Assembly (NCBI GenBank): GCA_965216915.1
Contig: CBDCGS010000003.1
Location: 62,001-126,000, forward strand
Direction: 5' to 3'
DNA: 64,000 bases
DNA from: CBDCGS01 sp965216915
Lineage (GTDB): Bacteria; Pseudomonadota; Alphaproteobacteria; UBA828
In this document: piece by piece, positions 18,218-26,830 of the stretch
Position numbering within the stretch: position 1 is the first letter of the stretch
Layout: every line of letters starts with the position of its first letter
Notes under the pieces: generated by a model
Seen by the model: only the letters and a program-made list of their open reading frames with translations
Database searches by the model: none
Told to the model about the DNA's origin: nothing
Position numbers and translations under genes: made by a program

Positions 18218-18718
18218 CTAGCGGAGCTCGAGTTCGCTGAGGAGCTCATGAGCTCTTGCGATGCGCTCGTTCGTCGCTTTCAACGGTTTCAGCTCCTTGG
18301 TGCCCGCTATCGAACTCGGTTCATCGTGGCCCTGTCTTTGAAGAAACACGATGGTCGAAGCGACTTCGAGCTCTAACGATGAGTAGTGCTCCATCACCTT
18401 GAGCTTCTTCCTAAGGTCGCCCGACGAAACCATTCCGAGTTTCTCGGGAGGATGCTCCTCCGTCTCATAGATCGTATACGGTTCTGCGTGGTGACCAGGA
18501 CGCGAACTCTCCGTGAGGCGCGACCCCGCAACCGCATCATCGGCGGCTCGTGCGACGTCAATTGAGAACGGGCCGTAGTTGCGATACTCGAACTCGAAAT
18601 TGCCGCCGAGGCCACATTGCTCGAGCAGGTAGACCGTCTTTTGGAGTCGGATCTTGCTAACAAGCTGACCGCCGTTTAGGGCGACCATCCCGACTACCAA
18701 ATCGCTTGCCTCGCTCAT
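18218..18718 (-). CDS. YwgA-like protein
   Basis: A 166-residue protein that fits the Bacillus YwgA pattern: an N-terminal winged-helix-like part with KIRLQKTVYLLEQ and FEYRNYGPFS, and a C-terminal helical part HYSSLELEVASTIVFLQRQG. The YxGPYS-type element is also found in Panacea/SocA-like antitoxin domains, so a nucleic-acid or partner-binding role is possible; the function is unknown. Its ATG overlaps the HD gene stop by 4 bases, so the two are cotranslated. Base composition is visibly less GC-rich than the neighbours, which suggests transfer. Confidence 0.7.
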   Translation of the reverse strand: MSEASDLVVGMVALNGGQLVSKIRLQKTVYLLEQCGLGGNFEFEYRNYGPFSIDVARAADDAVAGSRLTESSRPGHHAEPYTIYETEEHPPEKLGMVSSGDLRKKLKVMEHYSSLELEVASTIVFLQRQGHDEPSSIAGTKELKPLKATNERIARAHELLSELELR

Positions 18719-20094
18719 TTCTCTGTCTCCTCCCAGAGTTGGGCGATCTTATCCTTTTTGTCGTGGTTGGGCACGTAGATGCGACAAAGCCGTTCCACAG
18801 GAATTTCGTCGACGATCGGGGAACGTTCGCTGATATCACGAGGTGGAGACGTTCCCGACTCTCCAATGAGAACCTTCTGCAGGGCTCCCGGCTCGTCGAA
18901 ATTGTAGAAGCCGTAGGCTGAGATCTTGGCGCGATCGTCAATGAGCACTGTCACATCCATCTCGAGATCGAAATCGGATGCCTTCTTTTTCAGCGCCAGG
19001 CGATATCGCTCCAAGGCATTTCCACCGAACGCTTTGGCCCTCTCGCCGACATCGAAGCATTTGTAAAGCTGCCGGTGGACCAAGCGGTTCGCGAGATCCG
19101 CAATAATCGGATCCTCGGACAACGTCATTCGCTCAACCGCAGACCAGATTGCGAAGTCGTTCAACGCTAGATATCCGCCCAGACCAGCGTCATCTCGATA
19201 GTATTTGACAAGCGGATCAGTGCCGCTGAGATTTGTTTTATTCAGCGAATCGTCCGCGATTAAGTCGGCAACTCTACCGAGCAGCGCCGCCAGCATTTGT
19301 TCGGCACAGCGGGTCGTCTTATGCATGTAGACCTGAGCGTAGAGGTTGTACCGCGCAAGGAGGTACTCCTCCGCAGCGCGCAGACCTTTTGAGTTGAGGT
19401 AAAGTCCGGGAACGGTCACAAAATCTCGCTCATCCGCGACACCGACCGTGATCTCTCCGACTTCTAAGCAGTCCAGTAGCCACTCGAAATCAATACCGCC
19501 ACTCGCCGTGCCGGTCATGTAGCGATCGCGCCGCAGATAGTCGAGACGATCCGCGTCGAACTGGCTTGAGACGACGGCTGAATAAATGTCACTCGGCTCT
19601 GATTGCGCCAAGAGCGAAGCGACCTGATCGGCCAAACCGGTGCGTCGATTCTCCAGGGCCCGGTGGACCTGGGTGTCACCGCGAATAATTTCCGCGGTCC
19701 ATTTTTCGTGACTTTTCGCCGCACGGCGCCGGCGCTCCACACCTTCGAACGTGTGGCTAAAGGGACCGTGTCCCAGGTCGTGAAGCAGTGCAGCAATAAC
19801 TGCGACCTCGGCCTTTTCCGGTTCAAATCCCGCGCCGAGCTTGCGCTTCATTATTGCGAGGAGGCGTCGGGCGGTGTGGAAGACGCCGATACAATGAGAA
19901 AAACGGGTGTGCGTTGCGCCGGGATAAACGAACTCGGAAAACCCGAGCTGGCGTATCCGCCGTAGTCTCTGAAACTCACGGCAATCGATTAGCTTCCAAG
20001 CGACTTGGTCGACGCCGTCCAGCTCGTCGTCTTCGCGAAAAACGATCAGGTTGTAGATCGGGTCGCGTAGGCGCTGGGTTTTCGACCGTCGCAT
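18715..20094 (-). CDS. HD-domain phosphohydrolase (YwfO / dNTPase-like)
   Basis: A 459-residue HD superfamily phosphohydrolase of the COG1078 type. The metal set is visible as His67 (THTRFSHCIG), His105-Asp106 (AALLHDLGHGPFSHTF) and Asp182 (QFDADRLDYLRRD). RIRQLG and FVYPGATHTRFSH are typical of this group and of SAMHD1-like dNTP triphosphohydrolases. It may hydrolyse dNTPs or related nucleotides; substrate is inferred only. A perfect GTTC-N7-GTTC LexA box ends 6 bases before the ATG. Codon use is AT-richer than the neighbours. It overlaps the YwgA-like gene by 4 bases. Confidence 0.85.
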   Translation of the reverse strand: MRRSKTQRLRDPIYNLIVFREDDELDGVDQVAWKLIDCREFQRLRRIRQLGFSEFVYPGATHTRFSHCIGVFHTARRLLAIMKRKLGAGFEPEKAEVAVIAALLHDLGHGPFSHTFEGVERRRRAAKSHEKWTAEIIRGDTQVHRALENRRTGLADQVASLLAQSEPSDIYSAVVSSQFDADRLDYLRRDRYMTGTASGGIDFEWLLDCLEVGEITVGVADERDFVTVPGLYLNSKGLRAAEEYLLARYNLYAQVYMHKTTRCAEQMLAALLGRVADLIADDSLNKTNLSGTDPLVKYYRDDAGLGGYLALNDFAIWSAVERMTLSEDPIIADLANRLVHRQLYKCFDVGERAKAFGGNALERYRLALKKKASDFDLEMDVTVLIDDRAKISAYGFYNFDEPGALQKVLIGESGTSPPRDISERSPIVDEIPVERLCRIYVPNHDKKDKIAQLWEETEK

Positions 20095-20100
20095 ACATAT

Positions 20101-20115
20101 GTTCTATATTTGTTC
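20101..20115 (-). promoter_or_regulatory. LexA (SOS) box upstream of the HD/YwgA cassette
   Basis: The plus strand reads GTTCTATATTTGTTC, which is exactly GTTC-N7-GTTC, the direct-repeat LexA operator of alphaproteobacteria. It lies 6 bases before the start codon of the HD gene at 20094. On the minus strand a TTGACG -35-like element (20124-20129) is followed, at 17 bases, by TAGAAC inside the box, so LexA binding would cover the -10 region. The distance from that -10 to the ATG predicts a transcript with almost no leader, and no Shine-Dalgarno is seen. Control by LexA is inferred. Confidence 0.75.
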
Positions 20116-20166
20116 TATCACAGCGTCAACGACAAACGGCCTGGCGGCCTGACAAGCAACAGCCCG

Positions 20167-21033
20167 CTAGCGTGCCGCCAACTGCCGGTAGGTCTCGGGG
20201 CGGCGGTCGCGGAAGAATTGCCAGGCGTCGCGCACCGCGCGGATCTGGTCGAGGTCGAGCTCGGCGATGACGAGCTCGTCGCTCTCGTCGCCGCCTTGCA
20301 CCAGGATCTCGCCGCGCGGGTTGCAGAAATAGCTCGAGCCATAGAACACGTGGTTGCCGAGCGAGGGCTCGGTGCCGACCCGGTTGTTGGCGCCGATGAA
20401 GATGCCGTTGGCGATCGCCGCGCCGACCTGCTCGATGTTCCAGATGTGGTCGCTCACGCCCTTGAAGGTCGCCGACGGGTTGAACACCAGCTCGGCGCCA
20501 TTGAGGGCGAGCGCGCGCCAGCCCTCGGGGAAGTGGCGGTCGTAGCAGATGTAGACGCCGACCTTGCCGACCGCCGTGTCGAACACGGGATAGCCGAGGT
20601 CGCCCGGTGCGAAATAGTGCTTCTCGTCGAAGCCGTCGATCTTCGGGATGTGCAGCTTGCGGAACTTGCCGAGATAGCTGCCGTCGGCATCGATCACGGC
20701 CGCCGAGTTGTAGAGCGTGCCGTCGCGGTCACGCTCGTAGACCGGCGAGACGATGACCATGCCGTGGCGCTTCGCCGCCGCGCACATCGCCTGGGTGGTC
20801 GGCCCGTCGGGGATCGCCTCGGCGGTCGCGAACCATTTGTCATCGATGGTCGCCGGGAAGTAGGGCGCGTTGAACACCTCCTGCAGGCCGAGCACCTGCA
20901 CGCCCTTCGCGGCGGCTTCCTCGATCAGCTTGAGGTGGGCCTCGATCATCGCGTCGCGGATCGCCTCGGGCGAATCCGTTGCGGGGTCGCCCTTGAGGTT
21001 CATCTGGATCAGCGCTGCCTTGATCTTGCGCAT
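20167..21033 (-). CDS. nitrilase-fold amidohydrolase, beta-ureidopropionase-like (copy 1)
   Basis: A 288-residue carbon-nitrogen hydrolase with the catalytic triad Glu52 (GLQEVFNAP), Lys126 (GKFRKLHIP) and Cys163 (YICYDRHFPEGWR). This pattern matches N-carbamoyl-beta-alanine and N-carbamoylputrescine amidohydrolases. The ATG at 21033 has AAAGGAGAGG before it. It is the last gene of the leftward beta-alanine cluster and lies 26 bases after a close paralogue. Its likely job is release of beta-alanine, CO2 and ammonia from ureidopropionate; the exact substrate is inferred from context. Confidence 0.88.
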   Translation of the reverse strand: MRKIKAALIQMNLKGDPATDSPEAIRDAMIEAHLKLIEEAAAKGVQVLGLQEVFNAPYFPATIDDKWFATAEAIPDGPTTQAMCAAAKRHGMVIVSPVYERDRDGTLYNSAAVIDADGSYLGKFRKLHIPKIDGFDEKHYFAPGDLGYPVFDTAVGKVGVYICYDRHFPEGWRALALNGAELVFNPSATFKGVSDHIWNIEQVGAAIANGIFIGANNRVGTEPSLGNHVFYGSSYFCNPRGEILVQGGDESDELVIAELDLDQIRAVRDAWQFFRDRRPETYRQLAAR

Positions 21034-21059
21034 CGTCCTCTCCTTTCTCCGTCCGCTGC

Positions 21060-21932
21060 TCAGGCGCGCCACGACGCGACGGCGCCGTAGGTATCGGGCC
21101 GGCGGTCGCGATAGAAATGCCAGGCCTCGCGGGTCTCGCCGATCATGGCGAGGTCGAGATCGGCGGAGACAAGCTCATCACTATCATCGCCCGCTTGAGC
21201 CAGGATCTCGCCGCGCGGGTTGACGAAATAGCTCGAGCCGTAGAAATGCCCGACGTTCCAGGGCGGCTCGGTGCCGACCCGGTTGTTGGCGGCGATGTAG
21301 ACGCAGTTGGCGATCGCTGCCGCGGGCTGCTCGAGCGTCCAGAGATGATCGCTCAGGCCCCGCGTCGTGGCGGACGGGTTGAAGATCACCTCGGCGCCGT
21401 TCAGCGCAAGCTCGCGCCAGCCCTCGGGGAAATGCCGGTCGTAACAGATGTAGACGCCCACCTTGCAGACCTGGGTCTCGAACACCGGATAGCCGAGGTC
21501 GCCCGGCTTGAAATAGAATTTTTCGTGATAGCCCGTGATGTGCGGGATATGGATCTTGCGGAACTTGCCGAGGTAGCTGCCGTCGGCGTCGATCACGGCG
21601 GCCGAGTTGTAGTAGACGCCCGCCATCTCCTCCTCATAGACCGGCACGACGATCGCCATGCCGAGGCGCTTCGCCTCCTCGCGCATGCGGCTCACGGTCG
21701 GCCCGCCGGGGATCGGCTCGGCCGACGCATACCACGTCGTGTCCTGGATCGCGGGCACGTAGGGCAGGTTGAAGATCTCCTGCAGTCCCAGCACCTGCAC
21801 GCCGTCGCGCGCCGCCTGCTCGATCAGCGGCAGGTGGGCCGCCAGCATCTTGTCGGAGATCTGCTCGGGTGTGTCGCGCTCGACATCGCCCTTGAGGCTC
21901 ATCTGAATGAGCCCCGCCTTCACCGTCGCCAT
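21060..21932 (-). CDS. nitrilase-fold amidohydrolase, beta-ureidopropionase-like (copy 2)
   Basis: A 290-residue paralogue of the gene at 20167-21033, alike along the whole length. Counted from the chosen ATG, the triad falls at the same numbers: Glu52 (GLQEIFNLP), Lys126 (GKFRKIHIP) and Cys163 (YICYDRHFPEGWR). Two ATGs are adjacent; the second, at 21932, has the better distance to AGGAGG. The pair arose by tandem duplication. They may split substrates (dihydrouracil- and dihydrothymine-derived ureido acids) or form a hetero-oligomer; the sequence does not decide. Confidence 0.88.
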   Translation of the reverse strand: MATVKAGLIQMSLKGDVERDTPEQISDKMLAAHLPLIEQAARDGVQVLGLQEIFNLPYVPAIQDTTWYASAEPIPGGPTVSRMREEAKRLGMAIVVPVYEEEMAGVYYNSAAVIDADGSYLGKFRKIHIPHITGYHEKFYFKPGDLGYPVFETQVCKVGVYICYDRHFPEGWRELALNGAEVIFNPSATTRGLSDHLWTLEQPAAAIANCVYIAANNRVGTEPPWNVGHFYGSSYFVNPRGEILAQAGDDSDELVSADLDLAMIGETREAWHFYRDRRPDTYGAVASWRA

Positions 21933-22004
21933 CATCGCCTCCTCGGGCCGCGTGCGCGCCAGGGTAGCGCCGGGTCGTGCTCCGATAAAGGGAAACGGCG
22001 GCGC

Positions 22005-23504
<1,500 letters not shown>

Positions 23505-23531
23505 GATGGTGTCTCCCGAAGATCCGTCGGT

Positions 23532-24650
23532 TCAGGCAGCAAGCGCTTGCTCGGGTGCGAGGTAGGTGTGCCCGAGGTCGTTGGCGACAGCCTCGTAGGT
23601 CACATGGCCGCGGCACACATTGAGGCCCTGCATGAGGTGGGCGTCATCCGCAAGCGCGGCGCGCCAACCTTTGTCGGCGAGCGCGAGGGTGTAGGGCAGC
23701 GTCGCGTTGCTGAGCGCCAGCGTCGAGGTGCGGGCGACGGCACCCGGCATGTTCGCCACGCAATAGTGGAGCACATTGTCCACCTTGTAGGTGGGCTCGG
23801 CGTGCGTGGTGGGCTTGCTCGTCTCGAAGCAGCCGCCTTGGTCGATCGCGACATCGACGACCACCGAGTTGCGGCGCATCCGCGAGAGCATGTCGCGCCG
23901 CACCAGCTTGGGCGCGGCGGCGCCCGCCACGAGGACCCCGCCGATCACTAGGTCGGCCTCGAGCACCGCGTCCTCGATCGACTGCGCTGTCGAATAGAGC
24001 GTGGTCGCGCTTGCGCCGAAAATCTCGTCGAGCTGGCGGAGCCGCGGGATCGAGCGGTCGATGATGGTGACGTGCGCGCCCATGCCGACCGCCATGCGCG
24101 CCGCGTGGGTGCCGACCACACCGCCGCCAATGATCGCGACGTCCGCCGGCGGCACGCCCGGCACGCCGCCGAGCAGCACGCCGCGCCCGCCTTGCTCCTT
24201 TTCGAGGCAATGGGCGCCGGCCTGGATCGACATGCGGCCTGCGACCTCGCTCATCGGCGCGAGCAGCGGCAGGCCGCCATGGTCGTCGGTCACGGTCTCA
24301 TAGGCGATCGCGATGCAGCCGCTTTCGATCAATGCGTTGGTCTGCGCGGGATCCGGCGCGAGATGGAGATAGGTGAAGAGCACCTGCCCCTCGCGCAGCT
24401 GCTTGCACTCCTCGGGCTGCGGCTCCTTGACCTTCACGACCATCTCGGCGCGCGCGAAGACGTCGCCGGCGGTCTCGACCAGCTCGGCGCCGGCCCGCTG
24501 ATAGTGCTCGTTCAGGAGCCCGATCTCGGTGCCTGCATCCTTTTGGATCAACACCTTGTGGCCTCGCTGGACCAGCTCTCTCACGCCCGCAGGCGTGAGG
24601 CCGACGCGATATTCGTGGACTTTGATCTCTTTCGGAATGCCGACGATCAT
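23532..24650 (-). CDS. ald: alanine dehydrogenase
   Basis: A 372-residue NAD-dependent L-alanine dehydrogenase. Starting at MIVGIPKEIK, the substrate residues have the M. tuberculosis numbering: Arg15, Lys75 (VKVKEPQ) and His96 (TYLHLAPD). The NAD-binding site is IIGGGVVGTHAARMAVGMGA. It interconverts L-alanine and pyruvate. In this cluster it would regenerate pyruvate used as amino acceptor by the omega-transaminase. The start at 24650 has GGGGAG before it; an upstream in-frame ATG at 24698 lies inside the palindrome at 24690-24707 and is unlikely. Confidence 0.96.
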   Translation of the reverse strand: MIVGIPKEIKVHEYRVGLTPAGVRELVQRGHKVLIQKDAGTEIGLLNEHYQRAGAELVETAGDVFARAEMVVKVKEPQPEECKQLREGQVLFTYLHLAPDPAQTNALIESGCIAIAYETVTDDHGGLPLLAPMSEVAGRMSIQAGAHCLEKEQGGRGVLLGGVPGVPPADVAIIGGGVVGTHAARMAVGMGAHVTIIDRSIPRLRQLDEIFGASATTLYSTAQSIEDAVLEADLVIGGVLVAGAAAPKLVRRDMLSRMRRNSVVVDVAIDQGGCFETSKPTTHAEPTYKVDNVLHYCVANMPGAVARTSTLALSNATLPYTLALADKGWRAALADDAHLMQGLNVCRGHVTYEAVANDLGHTYLAPEQALAA

Positions 24651-24689
24651 GCCTCGTCTCCCCGCAATTTTTTTTGGCCACCCCCGACT

Positions 24690-24707
24690 GTCAGGCATAT
24701 GCCTGAC
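24690..24707. promoter_or_regulatory. 18-bp perfect palindrome upstream of ald, candidate operator
   Basis: The sequence GTCAGGCATATGCCTGAC is its own reverse complement over all 18 bases. It lies 40 bases before the ald start codon, in the 104-base gap between the transaminase gene and ald, next to a T8 run at 24668-24675. It has no T-tract placed for termination. This is the form expected of an operator for a dimeric regulator (GntR, Lrp or TetR type). The cognate regulator is unknown; the divergent XRE-cupin protein is one candidate. Confidence 0.5.
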
Positions 24708-24754
24708 TATGGTGCGATTGCCAACCCCACCGTTATGCCGGCGCCTTTGGCCGG

Positions 24755-26104
24755 TCAGGCCGCCTCTTTGAGCGCCGTCCCAATCGTCTCGAAGATGCGG
24801 TCGATCTCCGTCGTCTCGACGATCAGCGGCGGCGAAAGCGCGATGATGTCACCGGTCGTGCGGATCAGGACGCCCGCCTCGAAGCATTTGAGGAACACGT
24901 CGAAGGCGCGCGCCGTCGGCTTGCCGGCGATTGGCTCGAGTTCGACCGCGCCGACCATGCCGTAATTCCGGATGTCGATCACGTTCGGGTAGTCCTTCAA
25001 CGCGTGCGCCGCCGATTCCCAATGGCTCTCGAGCGCGCGTGCGCGGCCGAACAGGTCGTCGTTCTGATAGATGTCGAGCGTCGCATGGCCTGCCGCGCAG
25101 GCCACCGGATGGCCCGAATAGGTGTAGCCGTGGAACAGCTCGATGGCGTTGTCGGGGCCTTGCATGAAGGCCTCGTAGATGTGCTTGCGCACCAGCACGG
25201 CACCCATCGGGATGGCGCCGTTGGTGAGCCCCTTGGCCATGGTGATCATGTCGGGGATCACGTCGAAGCGCTCGGCGGCAAAGCTCGCGCCGAGGCGCCC
25301 GAAGCCGGTGATCACCTCGTCGAAGATCAAGAGGATGCCGTGCCGGTCGCAAATCTCGCGGAGCCGCTTGAGGTAGCCTTTGGGCGGCAGGATCACGCCC
25401 GCCGAGCCCGCCATCGGCTCGACGATCACCGCCGCGATGGTCGAGGCGTCGTGCAGCGTGACGATGCGCTCCAGGTCGTCGGCAAGCTCGGCACCGTGCT
25501 CGGGCAAGCCCTTGGTGAAGGCGTTGCGCGCCGGGTCGTGGGTGTGCGGCAGGTGGTCGGCGCCCGTGAGCAGGCCGCCGAAGAACTTGCGGTTGTTCGG
25601 GATGCCGCCGACCGAGATGCCGCCGAAGCCGACGCCGTGATAGCCCTTCTCGCGCCCGATGAGGCGCGTGCGCGTGCCGTTGCCGGTGACGTTGTGGTAG
25701 GCCAGCGCGATCTTGAGCGCCGTGTCCGCGGATTCCGAGCCCGAGTTGGTGAAGAACACGTGGTCGAGGTCCGCCGGCGCGATGTTGGCGAGGCGCGCAG
25801 CCAGCTCGAACGCGGCCGGGTGGCCCAGCTGGAAGCCCGGGCAATAGTCCATGCGGCCGATCTGCGCCGAGACCGCCTCGGTGATCTCACGCCGCCCGTG
25901 GCCGGCGTTGACGCACCAGAGCCCGGCGGTGCCGTCGAGGATCTTCCGCCCGTCGACCGACGTGTAATACATGCCTTCGGCGCCGACCATCATGCGCGGC
26001 GCGCTCTTGTATTGCCGGTTCGCGGTGAACGGCATCCAATAGGGCGCGAGGTCGTTGGGCATGCTTTCGTAGCGCTCGGCGGCGGTGTCGATCGCGTCGG
26101 ACAT
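24755..26104 (-). CDS. omega-amino acid:pyruvate transaminase (beta-alanine type)
   Basis: A 449-residue class III aminotransferase. The PLP lysine is Lys291 in TMAKGLTNG, with FTNSGSESADTALK for phosphate binding and LIFDEVITGFGR for the cofactor Asp. LDGTAGLWCVNAGHGR is typical of beta-alanine:pyruvate transaminases. It moves the amino group of beta-alanine to pyruvate, giving malonate semialdehyde and L-alanine, which fits mmsA and ald downstream. The start at 26104 has GGGAG before it; the ATG at 26149 is not supported. Transcription diverges from the XRE-cupin gene. Confidence 0.94.
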   Translation of the reverse strand: MSDAIDTAAERYESMPNDLAPYWMPFTANRQYKSAPRMMVGAEGMYYTSVDGRKILDGTAGLWCVNAGHGRREITEAVSAQIGRMDYCPGFQLGHPAAFELAARLANIAPADLDHVFFTNSGSESADTALKIALAYHNVTGNGTRTRLIGREKGYHGVGFGGISVGGIPNNRKFFGGLLTGADHLPHTHDPARNAFTKGLPEHGAELADDLERIVTLHDASTIAAVIVEPMAGSAGVILPPKGYLKRLREICDRHGILLIFDEVITGFGRLGASFAAERFDVIPDMITMAKGLTNGAIPMGAVLVRKHIYEAFMQGPDNAIELFHGYTYSGHPVACAAGHATLDIYQNDDLFGRARALESHWESAAHALKDYPNVIDIRNYGMVGAVELEPIAGKPTARAFDVFLKCFEAGVLIRTTGDIIALSPPLIVETTEIDRIFETIGTALKEAA

Positions 26105-26247
26105 GGTGCGCTCCCGCAGGCTGAGAGGATCAAAGGGCGACGCTAGCATGGTCGAATAAAATAGACAACACGCCCAGTTCGGTGGCCATACGGGGTTTTT
26201 TTGTTTAAAATCTCAAACACATTCAACGGACTGGAGGCGCTGGCTGC
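26105..26247. promoter_or_regulatory. divergent control region between transaminase and XRE-cupin gene
   Basis: This 143-base gap is AT-rich compared with its surroundings and must hold the promoters of two divergent genes. Two dyads are seen: GTCGAATAAAATAGAC (outer GTC/GAC only) near 26151-26166, and GTTTAAAATCTCAAAC (outer GTTT/AAAC) near 26203-26218. Either could bind the XRE-cupin regulator. GGAGG at 26235-26239 is the ribosome binding site of the rightward gene. The operator assignments are guesses from position. Confidence 0.4.
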
Positions 26248-26802
26248 ATGGAATTCGACGTCGATGTGGGTGCCAGGCTACGCGCCGTGCGCGAGATGCA
26301 CAGCCTATCGCAACGCGCGCTCGCCAAGCGGGCGGGTGTCACCAACGGCACGATCTCGCTCATCGAGCAAAACCGGGTCAGCCCGTCGATCGGCTCACTG
26401 CGCAAGGTGCTGCAGGGGATTCCGATGTCGCTCTCGGATTTCTTCGCGCTCGAGCAGGTGCCGCGCCAGGAGGTGTTCTTCGGCGGCGATCAGCTGATGG
26501 AGATCGGCGACGAGGAGATTTCCTACCGCCAGGTGGGGCGCGATCTTTCCGGGCGTGCCATCCAGATCATCCATGAGCGCTATGCGCCGGGCGCCGACAC
26601 GGGCGGCGCCTCGCTCCGCCACGAGTCGGAAGAAGGCGGCGTTGTCGTTCGCGGCCAGCTCGAGGTAACGGTCGGCGACCAGCGCCGCGTGCTCGGGCCC
26701 GGCGATGCCTACTACTTCGACAGCCGCCTGCCGCACCGCTTCCGCAATGTCGGCGACGAGGAATGCGAGGTGGTCAGCGCCTGCAGCCCGCCGAGCTTCT
26801 GA
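26248..26802 (+). CDS. XRE family regulator with C-terminal cupin domain (PuuR-like)
   Basis: A 184-residue regulator with an HTH_3 domain at about residues 8-62 (RLRAVREMHSLSQRALAKRA, then VTNGTISLIEQNRVSPSIG) and a cupin sensor domain at about 105-180 (HESEEGGVVVRGQLEV, GDAYYFDSRLPHRFRN). This layout is that of PuuR and of regulators of amino-acid and polyamine breakdown. It lies divergent from the beta-alanine transaminase, so it probably controls the cluster, with a pathway intermediate bound by the cupin. The stop codon is followed by a run of nine G. Confidence 0.93.
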   Translation: MEFDVDVGARLRAVREMHSLSQRALAKRAGVTNGTISLIEQNRVSPSIGSLRKVLQGIPMSLSDFFALEQVPRQEVFFGGDQLMEIGDEEISYRQVGRDLSGRAIQIIHERYAPGADTGGASLRHESEEGGVVVRGQLEVTVGDQRRVLGPGDAYYFDSRLPHRFRNVGDEECEVVSACSPPSF

Positions 26803-26830
26803 GGGGGGGGGTCCGCGCCCTTGGTGTCGA

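Noticed and set aside
26803..26811. Run of nine G after the XRE-cupin stop as a phase-variable or regulatory tract
   Set aside because: It lies between convergent stop codons, outside both coding regions and promoters, so no effect can be argued.
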